In this document: positions 43,684 through 53,137 of the stretch, piece after piece | How positions within the stretch are numbered: position 1 is the first letter of the stretch | Layout: every line of letters starts with the position of its first letter | Assembly: GCF_019746665.1 (NCBI RefSeq) | Contig: NZ_JAIERS010000005.1 | Coordinates: 1 to 64,000 of the forward strand | DNA from: Sphingomonas sp. | GTDB taxonomy: Bacteria > Pseudomonadota > Alphaproteobacteria > Sphingomonadales > Sphingomonadaceae | Direction: 5' to 3' | Length of the DNA: 64,000 bases | Translations under genes and position numbers: made by a program | Notes under the pieces: model-generated | Seen by the model: the letters and a program-made list of their open reading frames with translations, nothing else | Told to the model about the DNA's origin: nothing | Databases searched by the model: none

Positions 43684-43782
43684 GAGTCAACGCCGGTTCG
43701 CGGCCTGGCTTGCGCGAACGGCGCTAGCCAATTGTCCTGCAATCGTTACACAATCGACCGTCCAAGACGATGGAGGCGCAGG

Positions 43783-45078
43783 ATGCGGCAATGGGTTCGG
43801 GGGGCGGTGCTAGTCGCGCTGTTGGCAGTGGCACCGCTCCGGGCACAGCAGCCGGCAAGCGCGCCGGCGGTGCGCGATCCCAATCTCGCGGAACGCGCCT
43901 ACATCGCGGCGACCGCCTATCACGTCATCAAGCGCTATTTCGCTCATGCCGAGGGGCTGCCGGCCGATTTTGATTTCGAGGCGCGCTACCGCGCCTATCT
44001 GGCGGAGGCGCTCGCCGCGCCGGACCGACGCAGCTTTTCGCTCGCCTCGATCCGGTTTTTCGCGGCGCTGCGCAACGGCCATACGGGGTTCAGCGATTCG
44101 CAACTGACGCAGGACGTGCCACGGTCCCCGTTCCGCGTCGCGCTGATCGACGGGAAGTGGACGGTCACATCCTCGCGCCTCGCCACGCTGAACCCTGGCG
44201 ACGTGATCGTGAAGGTGGATGGCAAGCCGGTCGCCGAGTGGCTTGCGCCGATCCGCCCCTTTGTCGGGGTGTCGAACGTGGCGCAGGAGGAGCGTTACGC
44301 CTGGAATTACCGCGCGGCGATGCCCCGCCAGTTCACGCTTGGCACCGATGACGGCCGCGGCGTGCCGGTGAACCTAGCAGCGGTGCCCGATGTGCCGCTG
44401 CGCGGGCGGGTGGTGCCGGACGACGTGACCGTGACCAAACGCCCCGATGGCGTGCTCGTCATCCGCATCCCGAGCTTCGATGATCCCCGCTTCGAGAATG
44501 CGGCGATCGCGGCGGTGAAGGCGGCCGGGGACGCGCGGGCGATCCTGTTCGACGTGCGCGGCAATGGCGGCGGCTCGACACCGGTGAGCCTTCTCGCCGC
44601 AATCATGACGCAGCCTTATCGCGGAACGCTCTATGTAACGCCGCTGACGGTCGCCGAGAGTGACGCGCACCAGGTTTTCGATGGCGGCGTGGCGGCGCTG
44701 CCCAATCAGATGATCCGCATCGGCAGCGATCGCACCCAACCCCAGCCAGGCGCGTGGGCCGGCAAGGCGGCGGTGCTGATGGATGGCGGCTGTGGTTCGG
44801 CGTGCGAGGATTTCGTGCTGCGCTTCCGAGACGGCAAGCGCGGCCCAATCCTGGGCGAAACCTCGGTCGGCTCGACCGGCCAACCCTATTTCATGGCTTT
44901 TCCCGAATTCGGCATGTCGTTCCGCGTTTCCACCAAGCGCGAATACTTCCCCGATGGCGCACCGTTCGAAGGCGTGGGGGTGCGCCCCGATAACATGATC
45001 GCCCCGACCCGGGCGGAACTGCGCGCGGGTGTCGATACCCAGTTGGAGACCGCGGTGCGCTTGATCCTGGCGCCCTAA
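43783..45078 (+). CDS. S41-family serine peptidase
   Basis: This 431-residue exported protein has a signal peptide ending in PLRAQ (about residue 22) and an S41 (Ctp/tail-specific) protease domain. A PDZ-like part is read as GDVIVKVDGKPV; the nucleophile is the Ser in GGCGSACEDF, with ILFDVRGNGGG before it. The family works on C-terminal tails or damaged envelope proteins in the periplasm. The ATG at 43783 is preceded by GGAGG. It is divergent from arsR, but unrelated to the arsenic operon. Confidence 0.88.
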   Translation: MRQWVRGAVLVALLAVAPLRAQQPASAPAVRDPNLAERAYIAATAYHVIKRYFAHAEGLPADFDFEARYRAYLAEALAAPDRRSFSLASIRFFAALRNGHTGFSDSQLTQDVPRSPFRVALIDGKWTVTSSRLATLNPGDVIVKVDGKPVAEWLAPIRPFVGVSNVAQEERYAWNYRAAMPRQFTLGTDDGRGVPVNLAAVPDVPLRGRVVPDDVTVTKRPDGVLVIRIPSFDDPRFENAAIAAVKAAGDARAILFDVRGNGGGSTPVSLLAAIMTQPYRGTLYVTPLTVAESDAHQVFDGGVAALPNQMIRIGSDRTQPQPGAWAGKAAVLMDGGCGSACEDFVLRFRDGKRGPILGETSVGSTGQPYFMAFPEFGMSFRVSTKREYFPDGAPFEGVGVRPDNMIAPTRAELRAGVDTQLETAVRLILAP

Positions 45079-45123
45079 CCCTCTGGGGCGGGGGCCGTGC
45101 AAATCCCGACGCCGCGCCCCATA

Positions 45124-47541
45124 ATGGGGCCGCCCATGCCGCCGCTCCCCGCCCCCCTCACCCGATGGTTCGCGCAAAAAGGCTGGTCGCCGCGCCGCCA
45201 CCAGCTCGAAATGCTCGCCGCCGCGCGCGCGGGGGAGCATACGCTGCTCGTCGCCCCGACAGGCGCCGGAAAGACGCTGGCGGGGTTCCTTCCCAGCCTG
45301 ATCGAGCTGATCGAGAACCCGACCGATACGCTCCACACCCTCTATGTCTCGCCGCTTAAAGCACTCGCGGTTGATGTGCAGCGCAACCTGCTCACGCCGA
45401 TCGAGGAGATGGCGCTCGATCTGCGCGTCGAAACCCGCACGGGCGATACCCCCGCCGATCGCAAGGCGCGCCAGCGCGTCCGCCCGCCGCAGATGCTGCT
45501 GACGACGCCCGAAAGCCTGAGCCTGTTGTTGAGCTATCCAGACAGTTTCACCCTGTTCGCGAACCTGAAAACGATCATCGTCGACGAAATCCATGGCTTC
45601 GCGACCACCAAGCGCGGCGATCTGCTGTCGCTCGCGATGGCACGGTTGCAGCGAATCGCGCCAGGCCTTCGCCGGGTCGGTTTGTCGGCGACCGTCGCCG
45701 ATCCCGACGCCTATCGCGCCTGGCTCGCACCTTATGGCGACCTCGATGCGGTGCGCGCGGTGCAAGGCGAGCCCGGCGCGGCGCCCGATGTCCGCATCCT
45801 GTTGCCGCAAGGGCGTGTGCCCTGGTCGGGGCATTCGGGCCGCTATGCCGCGCCACAGGTGATCGAGCAGATCAAGGCGCACAAGACGACGCTCATCTTC
45901 TGCAACACGCGCGGGCTCGCCGAGCTGATCTTTCAGGATCTGTGGAAGGAAAATGCCGATCAGCTACCGATCGCGATCCACCACGGCTCGCTCTCGGTGG
46001 AAGCCAGGCGCAAGGTGGAAGGCGCGATGGCGGCGGGCAAATTGCGCGGTCTGGTCGCCACCTCGAGCCTCGACATGGGGATCGACTGGGGCGATGTCGA
46101 TTGCGTGATCCAGATGGGCGCGCCCAAGGGATCGTCGCGCCTGCTCCAGCGCGTCGGCCGCGCCAATCACCGGCTCGACGAGCCGAGCGAGGCGCTGCTC
46201 GTGCCGGGCAACCGCTTCGAATATCTCGAGGCGCAAGCGGCGCTCGACGCGATCGGCGAGGGCGCGCTGGATGGTGAGAATTTCCGCACCGGCACGCTCG
46301 ACGTACTCGCGCAGCATGTGATGGCGTGCGCCTGCGCCGCGCCCTTCGCCGAGGATGAATTGCTCGACGAGCTGCGCATGGCGCTGCCTTATTCCGGGCT
46401 ATCGGCCGAACTGTTCGGCCAAGTGCTCGGCTTCATCCGCGACGGTGGCTATGCGCTGAAGGCCTATGATCGCTTCAAGCGGCTGACCTTCGAGCAGGGC
46501 CGCTGGCGGGTGAGCCACCCCAATTTCGTCAAGCAGCACCGGCTGAACGCCGGGATCATCGTCGAGGCGGTGATGCTCAACGTACGGTTCAAGAATGGCC
46601 GCTCGCTGGGCAAGGTGGAGGAGAGCTTCGCCGCCACCATGTCCCCCGGCGATACCTTCTTTTTCTCCGGGATCAGCCTGGAGGTCGAGCGGATCGATAC
46701 CGCCGATCTGGTGGTGCGCGCGTCGAGCCGCCCGGCGCGCATCCCCAGCTATGGCGGGGCGCGGATGCCGCTGACGACGCATCTGGCCGACCGGGTGCGC
46801 CGCTTCCTCGCCAGCCCGGCCGAGTGGCGGCGCTTCCCGGCGGACGTCACCGAATGGCTGGAAATGCAGGCCCGCCGCTCGCGCCTGCCCGCGCCCGGCC
46901 AGCTCCTGGTCGAAACCTTCCCGCATGGCGGGCGGCACCACATGGTCGCTTATTGTTTCGAGGGGTGGAACGCGCACCAATCGCTCGGCATGCTCATCAC
47001 CCGACGAATGGAGAGCCTCGGGCTCAAACCGATCGGGTTCGTCGCCAATGATTATGCGCTCGCGGCTTACGGGCTGGAGCCGATCGAGGATGCCGCGCCG
47101 CTTTTTTCGCCCGACATCCTCGCCGACGAGTTCGTCGATTGGGTCGAAAGCTCGCACCTGCTGAAGCGCGCCTTCCGCGAGGTGGCGGTCATCGGCGGGC
47201 TGGTCGAGCGCCAGCATCCCGGCAAGCGCAAGACCGGCAAGCAGGTCACCTTCTCGACCGATCTGATCTATGACGTGCTGCGCCGCTACGAACCCGATCA
47301 CCTGCTGCTGAAAGCTGCGTGGGATGACGCGCGAGGACGGATGACCGATCTGGGCCGGCTCGCCGATCTGCTCGCGCGGGCGCAGGGGACAATGCTGCAA
47401 GTGGCGCTCGACCGTGTCTCGCCGCTCGCGGTGCCAGTGCTGGTGATGATCGGGCGCGAGAGTGTCGCGACCGGCGCGGCCGACGACGCGCTGCTGATCG
47501 AGGCCGAGGCGCTGGCGCTGGAGGCGATGCGGCCCGATTGA
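45124..47541 (+). CDS. Ligase-associated DEXH-box DNA helicase (Lhr-like)
   Basis: This 805-residue Lhr-type helicase has Walker A APTGAGKT, motif Ia YVSPLKALAVDV, DEIH (motif II), LSATVADP (motif III), IFCNTRGLAEL and QRVGRANH (motif VI), then a C-terminal winged-helix part (FVANDYALAAYG). It unwinds DNA 3' to 5' and is the helicase of the ligase-associated repair set. Start could also be GTG 45097 or ATG 45136. The usual partner phosphoesterase PdeM is not next to it; a convergent glycosyltransferase follows 13 bases later. Confidence 0.92.
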   Translation: MGPPMPPLPAPLTRWFAQKGWSPRRHQLEMLAAARAGEHTLLVAPTGAGKTLAGFLPSLIELIENPTDTLHTLYVSPLKALAVDVQRNLLTPIEEMALDLRVETRTGDTPADRKARQRVRPPQMLLTTPESLSLLLSYPDSFTLFANLKTIIVDEIHGFATTKRGDLLSLAMARLQRIAPGLRRVGLSATVADPDAYRAWLAPYGDLDAVRAVQGEPGAAPDVRILLPQGRVPWSGHSGRYAAPQVIEQIKAHKTTLIFCNTRGLAELIFQDLWKENADQLPIAIHHGSLSVEARRKVEGAMAAGKLRGLVATSSLDMGIDWGDVDCVIQMGAPKGSSRLLQRVGRANHRLDEPSEALLVPGNRFEYLEAQAALDAIGEGALDGENFRTGTLDVLAQHVMACACAAPFAEDELLDELRMALPYSGLSAELFGQVLGFIRDGGYALKAYDRFKRLTFEQGRWRVSHPNFVKQHRLNAGIIVEAVMLNVRFKNGRSLGKVEESFAATMSPGDTFFFSGISLEVERIDTADLVVRASSRPARIPSYGGARMPLTTHLADRVRRFLASPAEWRRFPADVTEWLEMQARRSRLPAPGQLLVETFPHGGRHHMVAYCFEGWNAHQSLGMLITRRMESLGLKPIGFVANDYALAAYGLEPIEDAAPLFSPDILADEFVDWVESSHLLKRAFREVAVIGGLVERQHPGKRKTGKQVTFSTDLIYDVLRRYEPDHLLLKAAWDDARGRMTDLGRLADLLARAQGTMLQVALDRVSPLAVPVLVMIGRESVATGAADDALLIEAEALALEAMRPD

Positions 47542-47554
47542 GCTGGTCAGCCGG

Positions 47555-48652
47555 CTAGGCCGCCAGCGCGCGGCGTTCGATCACCAGCCGGTCGAACAGC
47601 TCCAGATAGCGTTGCGGCGCGTCGATGCCCGGCGGCGGCACCGGGCGCGGGCGACGCGCTTCGGGCGAGAGCCACGCGTCGAGCGCGCCGACGAGCGCTG
47701 CCGGGTCGTCGCGCGGTACGACAGTCCCGAGCTCGGGCTGGGTGACGATCTCGCGCACCGCGCAGCTTGATTCGGTCGTCACCACGGGGGTGCCGAGTGC
47801 CAGCGCCTCGCGCAGCACATTCGGCACGCCCTCGAAATCGGAGGTCAGCACCGCCGCGCGGGCACGGCGGAGATGGCCGGTCGGCTCGGGATGATAGCCG
47901 GGCAGCATCACCCGCCCACCCAGGCCCAGCGCGCGCACTTGCGCCTCCAGCGCGCCGCGAAGGCTGCCTTCGCCCAGGATCACGGCGATCGCGGCGCGGT
48001 CGGCAAGGCGCGGGATGGCGGCGATCAGCCGGTCCCAGCGCTTCTGCGGTTCGAGCCGGCCGACGCCGACCAACATCGGCGCCTTGGGCAGTCCACCCGG
48101 CAGACTGAGCGCATGCGGGCGCGCGGGCGGATTGGGAATGGTGCTGACCCGCTGCGGGGCGACCCCGAGCGCGGCGACCGTTTCGCCGCGCATCGCCGCG
48201 CTCATCGCCACGAAATGGTCGATGAACGCCGGATGCCGTGTAAGCCACAGCCGGTTCGCGACGGCAAGACCGGGTTGCCGGCAAGTGAGCGCATTGGAAA
48301 TCTTGGCTACCACCGGGGGCATCGCGCGACCGAGCGCGAGCCGCAGCCACAGCACGCTGCTGGTATAGTGGTTGCCCGGACAGAACAGCAGATCGGCGCC
48401 CAGGGCGCGGAACAGCCGCGGCGCCACCCGAAGCGCCGGCAGCGCGGTGGCGCCGAGTTCGATCACGTCGGCCCCGGGGGGCAGCTCGCGCGCGAGTGGG
48501 CCATCGCCGGTGCCGAGCAGGATCGTGACCCGGCGCCCGGCATCGAGCCAGCCATCGACCAGGCGCAGCATGGCGCGTTCCACCCCGCCCCCGGCGAGTG
48601 TCTGCGCGAATGTGACGATGTGCTGGGCAGGCGGGGTCGGCTGCAGCATCAT
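47555..48652 (-). CDS. Glycosyltransferase family 4 (GT-B)
   Basis: This 365-residue enzyme transfers sugar to a lipid or glycan acceptor. The GT-B layout is shown by FAQTLAGGGVERAMLRLVDGW at the start and VGVGRLEPQKRWDRLIAAIPRL, VILGEGSLRGALEAQV, VLTSDFEGVPNVLREALALGTPVVTTES near the C-terminus (the EX7E motif is E..E in that last block). It is convergent with the helicase and divergent from the membrane protein. The substrate is unknown. Confidence 0.9.
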   Translation of the reverse strand: MMLQPTPPAQHIVTFAQTLAGGGVERAMLRLVDGWLDAGRRVTILLGTGDGPLARELPPGADVIELGATALPALRVAPRLFRALGADLLFCPGNHYTSSVLWLRLALGRAMPPVVAKISNALTCRQPGLAVANRLWLTRHPAFIDHFVAMSAAMRGETVAALGVAPQRVSTIPNPPARPHALSLPGGLPKAPMLVGVGRLEPQKRWDRLIAAIPRLADRAAIAVILGEGSLRGALEAQVRALGLGGRVMLPGYHPEPTGHLRRARAAVLTSDFEGVPNVLREALALGTPVVTTESSCAVREIVTQPELGTVVPRDDPAALVGALDAWLSPEARRPRPVPPPGIDAPQRYLELFDRLVIERRALAA

Positions 48653-48724
48653 CGTTTACGCTCACCTCGTTACACCGAACCCCATCGACGGGACGCCCCG
48701 CAGCGCCTATTGCCCGGCCCGACC

Positions 48725-49654
48725 ATGCCCAACCGGCGAGCCATCTTCTTGTTCCCTCCAGCCGACCAAATGCAGGAAAACAAAGGCACAACGGCCCCCG
48801 TGGCGGCCGCGCCGCGCCGCTGGACGCAGTGGCTGGGCGCGGCGATCAGCCTGGCGATGGTGGTGGGCGTCGGCTACCAGCTGTTCGGCCACGGCTGGCG
48901 CAATTTCGCGCGATCGGTGCCGGCTGATCCCTGGTTCTACCTGGCTTTCCTGGCGATGTATTTCGCGCTTCCGGTGGGCGACTACGTCATTTTTCGCCGG
49001 CTTTGGGGCATCCCGATCGAAGGACTGGTGGCGCTGATCAAGAAGCGCATCGCGAACGAAGTGCTGTTCGGCTATTCGGGCGAGGCTTATTTCTATGCCT
49101 GGGCGCGAGAACGCGCGCGCACGGTTGCGGCGCCGTTCGGTGCTGTGAAGGACGTCAGCATCCTGTCGGCGCTCGCCGGCAACGCGGTGACGTTGGTGTT
49201 GATCGCGCTGTCGGTGCCGTTCGCAGCCAAGCTTGGTCCGGCGCAGCTGCAGGGGCTGGGGCTGTCGGCGCTGTTCGTGGTCGCGGTGTCAGTGCCGTTC
49301 TGGGTGTTCCGCCGGCGCGTCTTTTCACTGCCGGTGGGCGAGCGCTGGTATGTATTCTGGGTGCATATCGTCCGGCTGGTCGTAAGCACGGTGCTGCTCG
49401 CGCTGGTCTGGGCGCTCGCCCTGCCGCAGGTGCCGCTGGGGGCGTGGCTGCTGTTGTCAGCAGTGCGGATGATCCTCGGTCGGCTGCCCTTCGTGCCGAA
49501 CAAAGACCTTCTTTTCGCCAATTTTGTCGGGCTTTTGGGGGCAGGTCAGGGCTTACCGATGCCGGTGGCGCTCATCGCCGGGCTTACGCTGGTGGTGCAC
49601 GTGCTGCTGCTCGGCGCGTTTCCCCTGGCGCAGTTGTTCAGGAGCCGCCGATGA
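48725..49654 (+). CDS. Multi-pass membrane protein, flippase-like
   Basis: This 309-residue protein (or 294 residues if the ATG at 48770 is used) has seven or eight hydrophobic segments, including WLGAAISLAMVVGVGYQLF, YLAFLAMYFALPVGDYVIF and LLALVWALALPQVPLG. Residues such as ANEVLFGYSGEAYFYAWARERA form a charged loop. It resembles lysylphosphatidylglycerol-synthase-like or flippase-type membrane domains, but I do not recognise it securely. It overlaps the DUF2141 start (ATGA) and lies between two glycosyltransferases, so a role in surface glycolipid transport is plausible. Confidence 0.65.
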   Translation: MPNRRAIFLFPPADQMQENKGTTAPVAAAPRRWTQWLGAAISLAMVVGVGYQLFGHGWRNFARSVPADPWFYLAFLAMYFALPVGDYVIFRRLWGIPIEGLVALIKKRIANEVLFGYSGEAYFYAWARERARTVAAPFGAVKDVSILSALAGNAVTLVLIALSVPFAAKLGPAQLQGLGLSALFVVAVSVPFWVFRRRVFSLPVGERWYVFWVHIVRLVVSTVLLALVWALALPQVPLGAWLLLSAVRMILGRLPFVPNKDLLFANFVGLLGAGQGLPMPVALIAGLTLVVHVLLLGAFPLAQLFRSRR

Positions 49655-50187
49655 TCCGTTTCCCGCTCGTAGCGCCGCTGGCGGCGCTCGCCGTGGCGTT
49701 TGTCACCGCGCCCGCCGCCGCGCGCCCGGCGCTCGGTGCCGACGCCGCTGCCTGCGAAAGCCGCGAGGGGCCGGCGATCGAGGCGCGCATCACGGGGCTG
49801 AAAGATCGCAAGGGCCGGCTGAAGCTGGAGCTCTATCCGGCCAACCAGACCGATTTCCTCCGCGATGATCGCGATCTGGAAAAGGAGGGCAAGGTCTTCC
49901 GCCGCATCTGGGTCGATACCCCGGCGAGCGGCGATGTCGCGATTTGCATCCGCGTCCCCCATCCCGGGCGCTACGCGCTGTTCTTTACCCATGACCGCGA
50001 CGGCAAGAACAAGTTCAGCATCTGGCAGGATGGCGCTGGCGTGCCCGGCAATGCCCGGCTCGGTCGCGCAAAGCCCAAGCTCGCCTCGGCAGAGGTCGAG
50101 GTGGGCGGCGGGATCGCCAATGTGACGATCCGGGCGCAATATCTGAAGAGCATCTTTTCGGGCTTCGGCCCGCTCGGCAACGACTAG
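49651..50187 (+). CDS. DUF2141-domain secreted protein
   Basis: This 178-residue protein has a signal peptide (LVAPLAALAVAFVTAPAAA) and a DUF2141 domain: ARITGLKDRKGRLKLELYP, FRRIWVDTPASGDVAICIRVPHPGRYALFFTHDRDGKNKFSIWQDG. DUF2141 proteins are small envelope proteins of unknown role. The gene is coupled to the membrane protein upstream and lies 5 bases before a glycosyltransferase. GGAG lies before its ATG. The pairing with sugar enzymes suggests, but does not prove, a part in an envelope glycan pathway. Confidence 0.82.
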   Translation: MIRFPLVAPLAALAVAFVTAPAAARPALGADAAACESREGPAIEARITGLKDRKGRLKLELYPANQTDFLRDDRDLEKEGKVFRRIWVDTPASGDVAICIRVPHPGRYALFFTHDRDGKNKFSIWQDGAGVPGNARLGRAKPKLASAEVEVGGGIANVTIRAQYLKSIFSGFGPLGND

Positions 50188-50192
50188 GGCGC

Positions 50193-51368
50193 GTGCGGAT
50201 CGTCGACGTCAACGAGTTCTACTCGCCGACCGGCGGGGGCGTCCGCACTTATGTCGACCGTAAGATGCAGCTGATGGCCGAGCTGGGGCACGAGTTGATC
50301 GTGATCGCCCCCGCCCGGCGCGACTGGGTCGATGAACGCCCCGGCGGGCGCGTCATCTACATCAAGGCGCCGCCGATGCCGTTCGACTCCAATTATGGGT
50401 TGTTCTGGTCTGCCCAGCCCGTCACCCGCCTGCTCGACGACCTCGCGCCCGATCTCGTCGAGGCGAGCTCGCCCTGGCGTCCAGCTTGGATTGTCGGACG
50501 GTGGCGGGGCACCGCCCCGCGCGTGTTCTTCATGCATAACGACAATCTGAAGGCCTATGTCGAACGCTGGTTCGAAGGGCTCGCCTCGCCCGCCTGGGTC
50601 GAGCGGCGCTTCGCCTGGTACAGCCGCTATCTCAACGACTTCCTGAAATACTACGATGCGGTGCTCACCAACGGACCAGCGCTCCAGAAGCGGCTGAAGC
50701 GGCGCGGGGTACGGATCGACGCGGCGATGCCGCTGGGCATCGAGCGCGGCCATTTCTCACCCACCCTGCGCGACGAGCGGCTGCGCGCGGCGACGCTCGC
50801 CGAGCTGGGACTGCCGGAGCGCGGGCATCTGTTGCTTGGGCTCGGCCGTCACCACCCGGAAAAGCGCTGGCCAATGGTGATCGAGGCGGTGGTGCGCGCC
50901 AGCCGAACGCTGCCGGTGGGGTTGGTGCTGATCGGTGACGGCTATGAACGGCGCCGAATCGAGCGGCTGATCGCGCCTTATCCCCATATCAAGCTGCGGC
51001 CGCCAATCTACGATCGGTTGAAGCTCGCGACACTAATGGCGAGCGCCGACGCGCTGATTCACGGGTCGGAGGGTGAGCCGTTCGGGCTGGTCGCCGCCGA
51101 GGCGATCGCCTCGGGCCTGCCGCTGATCGCGCCCGACGAAGGCGGCTGTGCTGAAGTCGCCGACCGCCAAGCCTCCGCGCTTTACCGCGCGAAGGATCCT
51201 GGGGCCGCTGCGACGGCGATCGCGCAGCTGTTCGGGCGCGACCCCGTACTCCTACGGCGTGCCGCCACGGTAGCCGCTGCGAGGGTGCGGACCGATGTCG
51301 CGCATACCGCCGAGCTGATGGCCTTTTATCAACAGCTGGTCGCCGATGGTCGACGCTTGGCGGCCTAG
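50193..51368 (+). CDS. Glycosyltransferase, GT4 type
   Basis: This 391-residue GT-B enzyme begins with GTG at 50193 (MRIVDVNEFYSPTGGGVRTYVDRKMQLMAELGHEL). Typical blocks are ARPAWIVGRW-like EASSPWRPAWIVGRW, the nucleotide end LLGLGRHHPEKRWPMVIEAV, GDGYERRRIERLI and GSEGEPFGLVAAEAIASGLPLIAPDEGG with the Glu of EX7E. It closes the cluster of two glycosyltransferases, a membrane protein and DUF2141. Sugar and acceptor are unknown. Confidence 0.9.
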   Translation: MRIVDVNEFYSPTGGGVRTYVDRKMQLMAELGHELIVIAPARRDWVDERPGGRVIYIKAPPMPFDSNYGLFWSAQPVTRLLDDLAPDLVEASSPWRPAWIVGRWRGTAPRVFFMHNDNLKAYVERWFEGLASPAWVERRFAWYSRYLNDFLKYYDAVLTNGPALQKRLKRRGVRIDAAMPLGIERGHFSPTLRDERLRAATLAELGLPERGHLLLGLGRHHPEKRWPMVIEAVVRASRTLPVGLVLIGDGYERRRIERLIAPYPHIKLRPPIYDRLKLATLMASADALIHGSEGEPFGLVAAEAIASGLPLIAPDEGGCAEVADRQASALYRAKDPGAAATAIAQLFGRDPVLLRRAATVAAARVRTDVAHTAELMAFYQQLVADGRRLAA

Positions 51369-51644
51369 CGCACAGCGACTCGGGAAACAGCGTAACGGCT
51401 AGCTTGCTGCCTAACCCGCCCCGATTCTCGGCGTAAAATTTTGTAAATACAATAATTAGGGCGCTATCGACGTCTGACAGAAGCGCGACGGCCTTTTCAA
51501 GCTTGATCTTTTGCAATCGTATTCAAAAAAAGACGCGGCCACTGCCCGCTTTGGGCATGCGTGGCGCGGAAGTTAGGCCATCGGTAACCAGCACGAGCGC
51601 AACCTCGGCCAACTACGAGATGGTAGTAGTGCGGGGACACCGAA

Positions 51645-53027
51645 ATGAGCTGGTTCACGAAGCACGCGCCGATCCGCGCGAAGTTTACGATTATGCTGAT
51701 TGTCCATGTCGTCATCACCGGTGCGGTCGCGCTGGCGACGTTCCTGGAGCGCGGTTGGAGTATGCCGCTTGCCGTGGCGCTGGGGGGCGTGGCGGTGACG
51801 GCGCTGTTCGTGCTGATGTCGCGGGTGGCGATCTGCACGCCTTATGTGAACACCGTGGTGCGGATGGAAGGGCTCGCCGCGGGCGATCTCGACACGCCCA
51901 TCGGCTATATGGACCATCGCGACTGCGTCGGGCGGATGACCCAGGCGATGGCCGTGTTCCGCGCCAACGCGCTCGCGCTGCGCGAGGAAAATGGCAAGGC
52001 GCTCGACACCGTCGTCGGCGCGCTGAGCAAAGGTTTGCAGGCGCTCGCGGCCGGCCAACTGAGCCACCGGATCGCGGCGCTGCCCGAAGGCTATGAGGCG
52101 CTGCGCGAGAGCTTCAACCAGACAATGACCGAGCTTGAGGGCTTGATGCACCAGGTGCGCGATTCGGCCGCCGGCGTGCGGACCGGCGCGGGCGAGATCA
52201 ACTCGGCTTCGCACGATCTGGCGCAGCGCACCGAGCGCCAGGCGGCATCGCTCGCCGAAACGGCGGCGTCGATGGGCGAAGTGACGAAAGCAATCGGAGA
52301 GGCGGCACGCGCCGCCGGCTCCGCCGCGAACGGCGTCAGCGCCGTCAACGCGGAAGCACTGGAAGGCGGCCGGGTCGTGCAATCGGCGGTCGAGGCGATG
52401 GCAGCCATCGAGAAATCGGCGAGCGAAATCGGCCAGATCATCAATGTGATCGACGGGATCGCCTTCCAGACCAATCTGCTCGCGCTCAACGCGGGCGTCG
52501 AGGCGGCGCGTGCTGGCGACGCCGGGCGCGGCTTCGCGGTGGTCGCCTCCGAAGTGCGGGCGCTGGCGCAACGCTGCGCCGATTCGGCCAAGGACATCAA
52601 GGGCCTGATCGAAGCCTCCAACGCGCAGGTCGCGGGCGGCGTGAAGCTGGTCGGGGAGACGGGTTCGATCCTGACGCGGATGGTCGGCAAGATCGGCGAA
52701 GTCACCGCCCAGGTTGGCTCGATCTCGCGCGTGACCGAGGAACAGGCGGTGCGGATCGAACAGATCAACGGCGCGGTCGGCCAGATGGACATGATGACCC
52801 AGCAGAACGCGGCGATGGTCGAGGAATCGACCGCGGCGGCGCGCAGCCTGGCGAGCGAGGCCGACGCGCTTTCGACGCTGATGGCGCGCTTTGATAACGG
52901 TGGCGCGTCGGTGGCGCCGGTGGCGCGCTCCAAGCCGCAGGTTGTCGCCAAGGCCGCACCCAAGGCCGCGCCGCGCCGGGCGGTGGCGGGCAATACCGCG
53001 CTCGCCGAGGACTGGAGCGACTTCTAA
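51645..53027 (+). CDS. Methyl-accepting chemotaxis protein
   Basis: This 460-residue receptor signals to CheA/CheW. Two hydrophobic segments (AKFTIMLIVHVVITGAVALATF and LAVALGGVAVTALFVLM) lie close together, so there is almost no periplasmic sensor; it may sense inside the cell or the membrane. A HAMP-like stretch follows, then the signalling hairpin tip with QINVIDGIAFQTNLLALNAGVEAARAGDAGRGFAVVASEVRALAQR. Methylation helices flank it. The C-terminal WSDF resembles the CheR/CheB docking tail. The AT-rich leader (51430-51530) likely holds the promoter. Confidence 0.93.
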   Translation: MSWFTKHAPIRAKFTIMLIVHVVITGAVALATFLERGWSMPLAVALGGVAVTALFVLMSRVAICTPYVNTVVRMEGLAAGDLDTPIGYMDHRDCVGRMTQAMAVFRANALALREENGKALDTVVGALSKGLQALAAGQLSHRIAALPEGYEALRESFNQTMTELEGLMHQVRDSAAGVRTGAGEINSASHDLAQRTERQAASLAETAASMGEVTKAIGEAARAAGSAANGVSAVNAEALEGGRVVQSAVEAMAAIEKSASEIGQIINVIDGIAFQTNLLALNAGVEAARAGDAGRGFAVVASEVRALAQRCADSAKDIKGLIEASNAQVAGGVKLVGETGSILTRMVGKIGEVTAQVGSISRVTEEQAVRIEQINGAVGQMDMMTQQNAAMVEESTAAARSLASEADALSTLMARFDNGGASVAPVARSKPQVVAKAAPKAAPRRAVAGNTALAEDWSDF

Positions 53028-53053
53028 GGCACGAGCCCATTTCGATGAACCTA

Positions 53054-53080
53054 CCCCTCCCCGTTCGGGGAGGGGGTTTT
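53054..53080 (+). terminator. Terminator of the chemoreceptor gene
   Basis: A 9-base stem CCCCTCCCC / GGGGAGGGG with loop GTTC is followed by G and four T. It ends 53 bases after the receptor stop. The arms resemble those of the palindromes inside hrpB, hinting that the repeat family doubles as terminators. Confidence 0.75.
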
Positions 53081-53137
53081 GCGTCCCCAACCCACGCACT
53101 CCCCGCAACCGCCCCGCCTCCCGGGGGTTGAGCGCGG

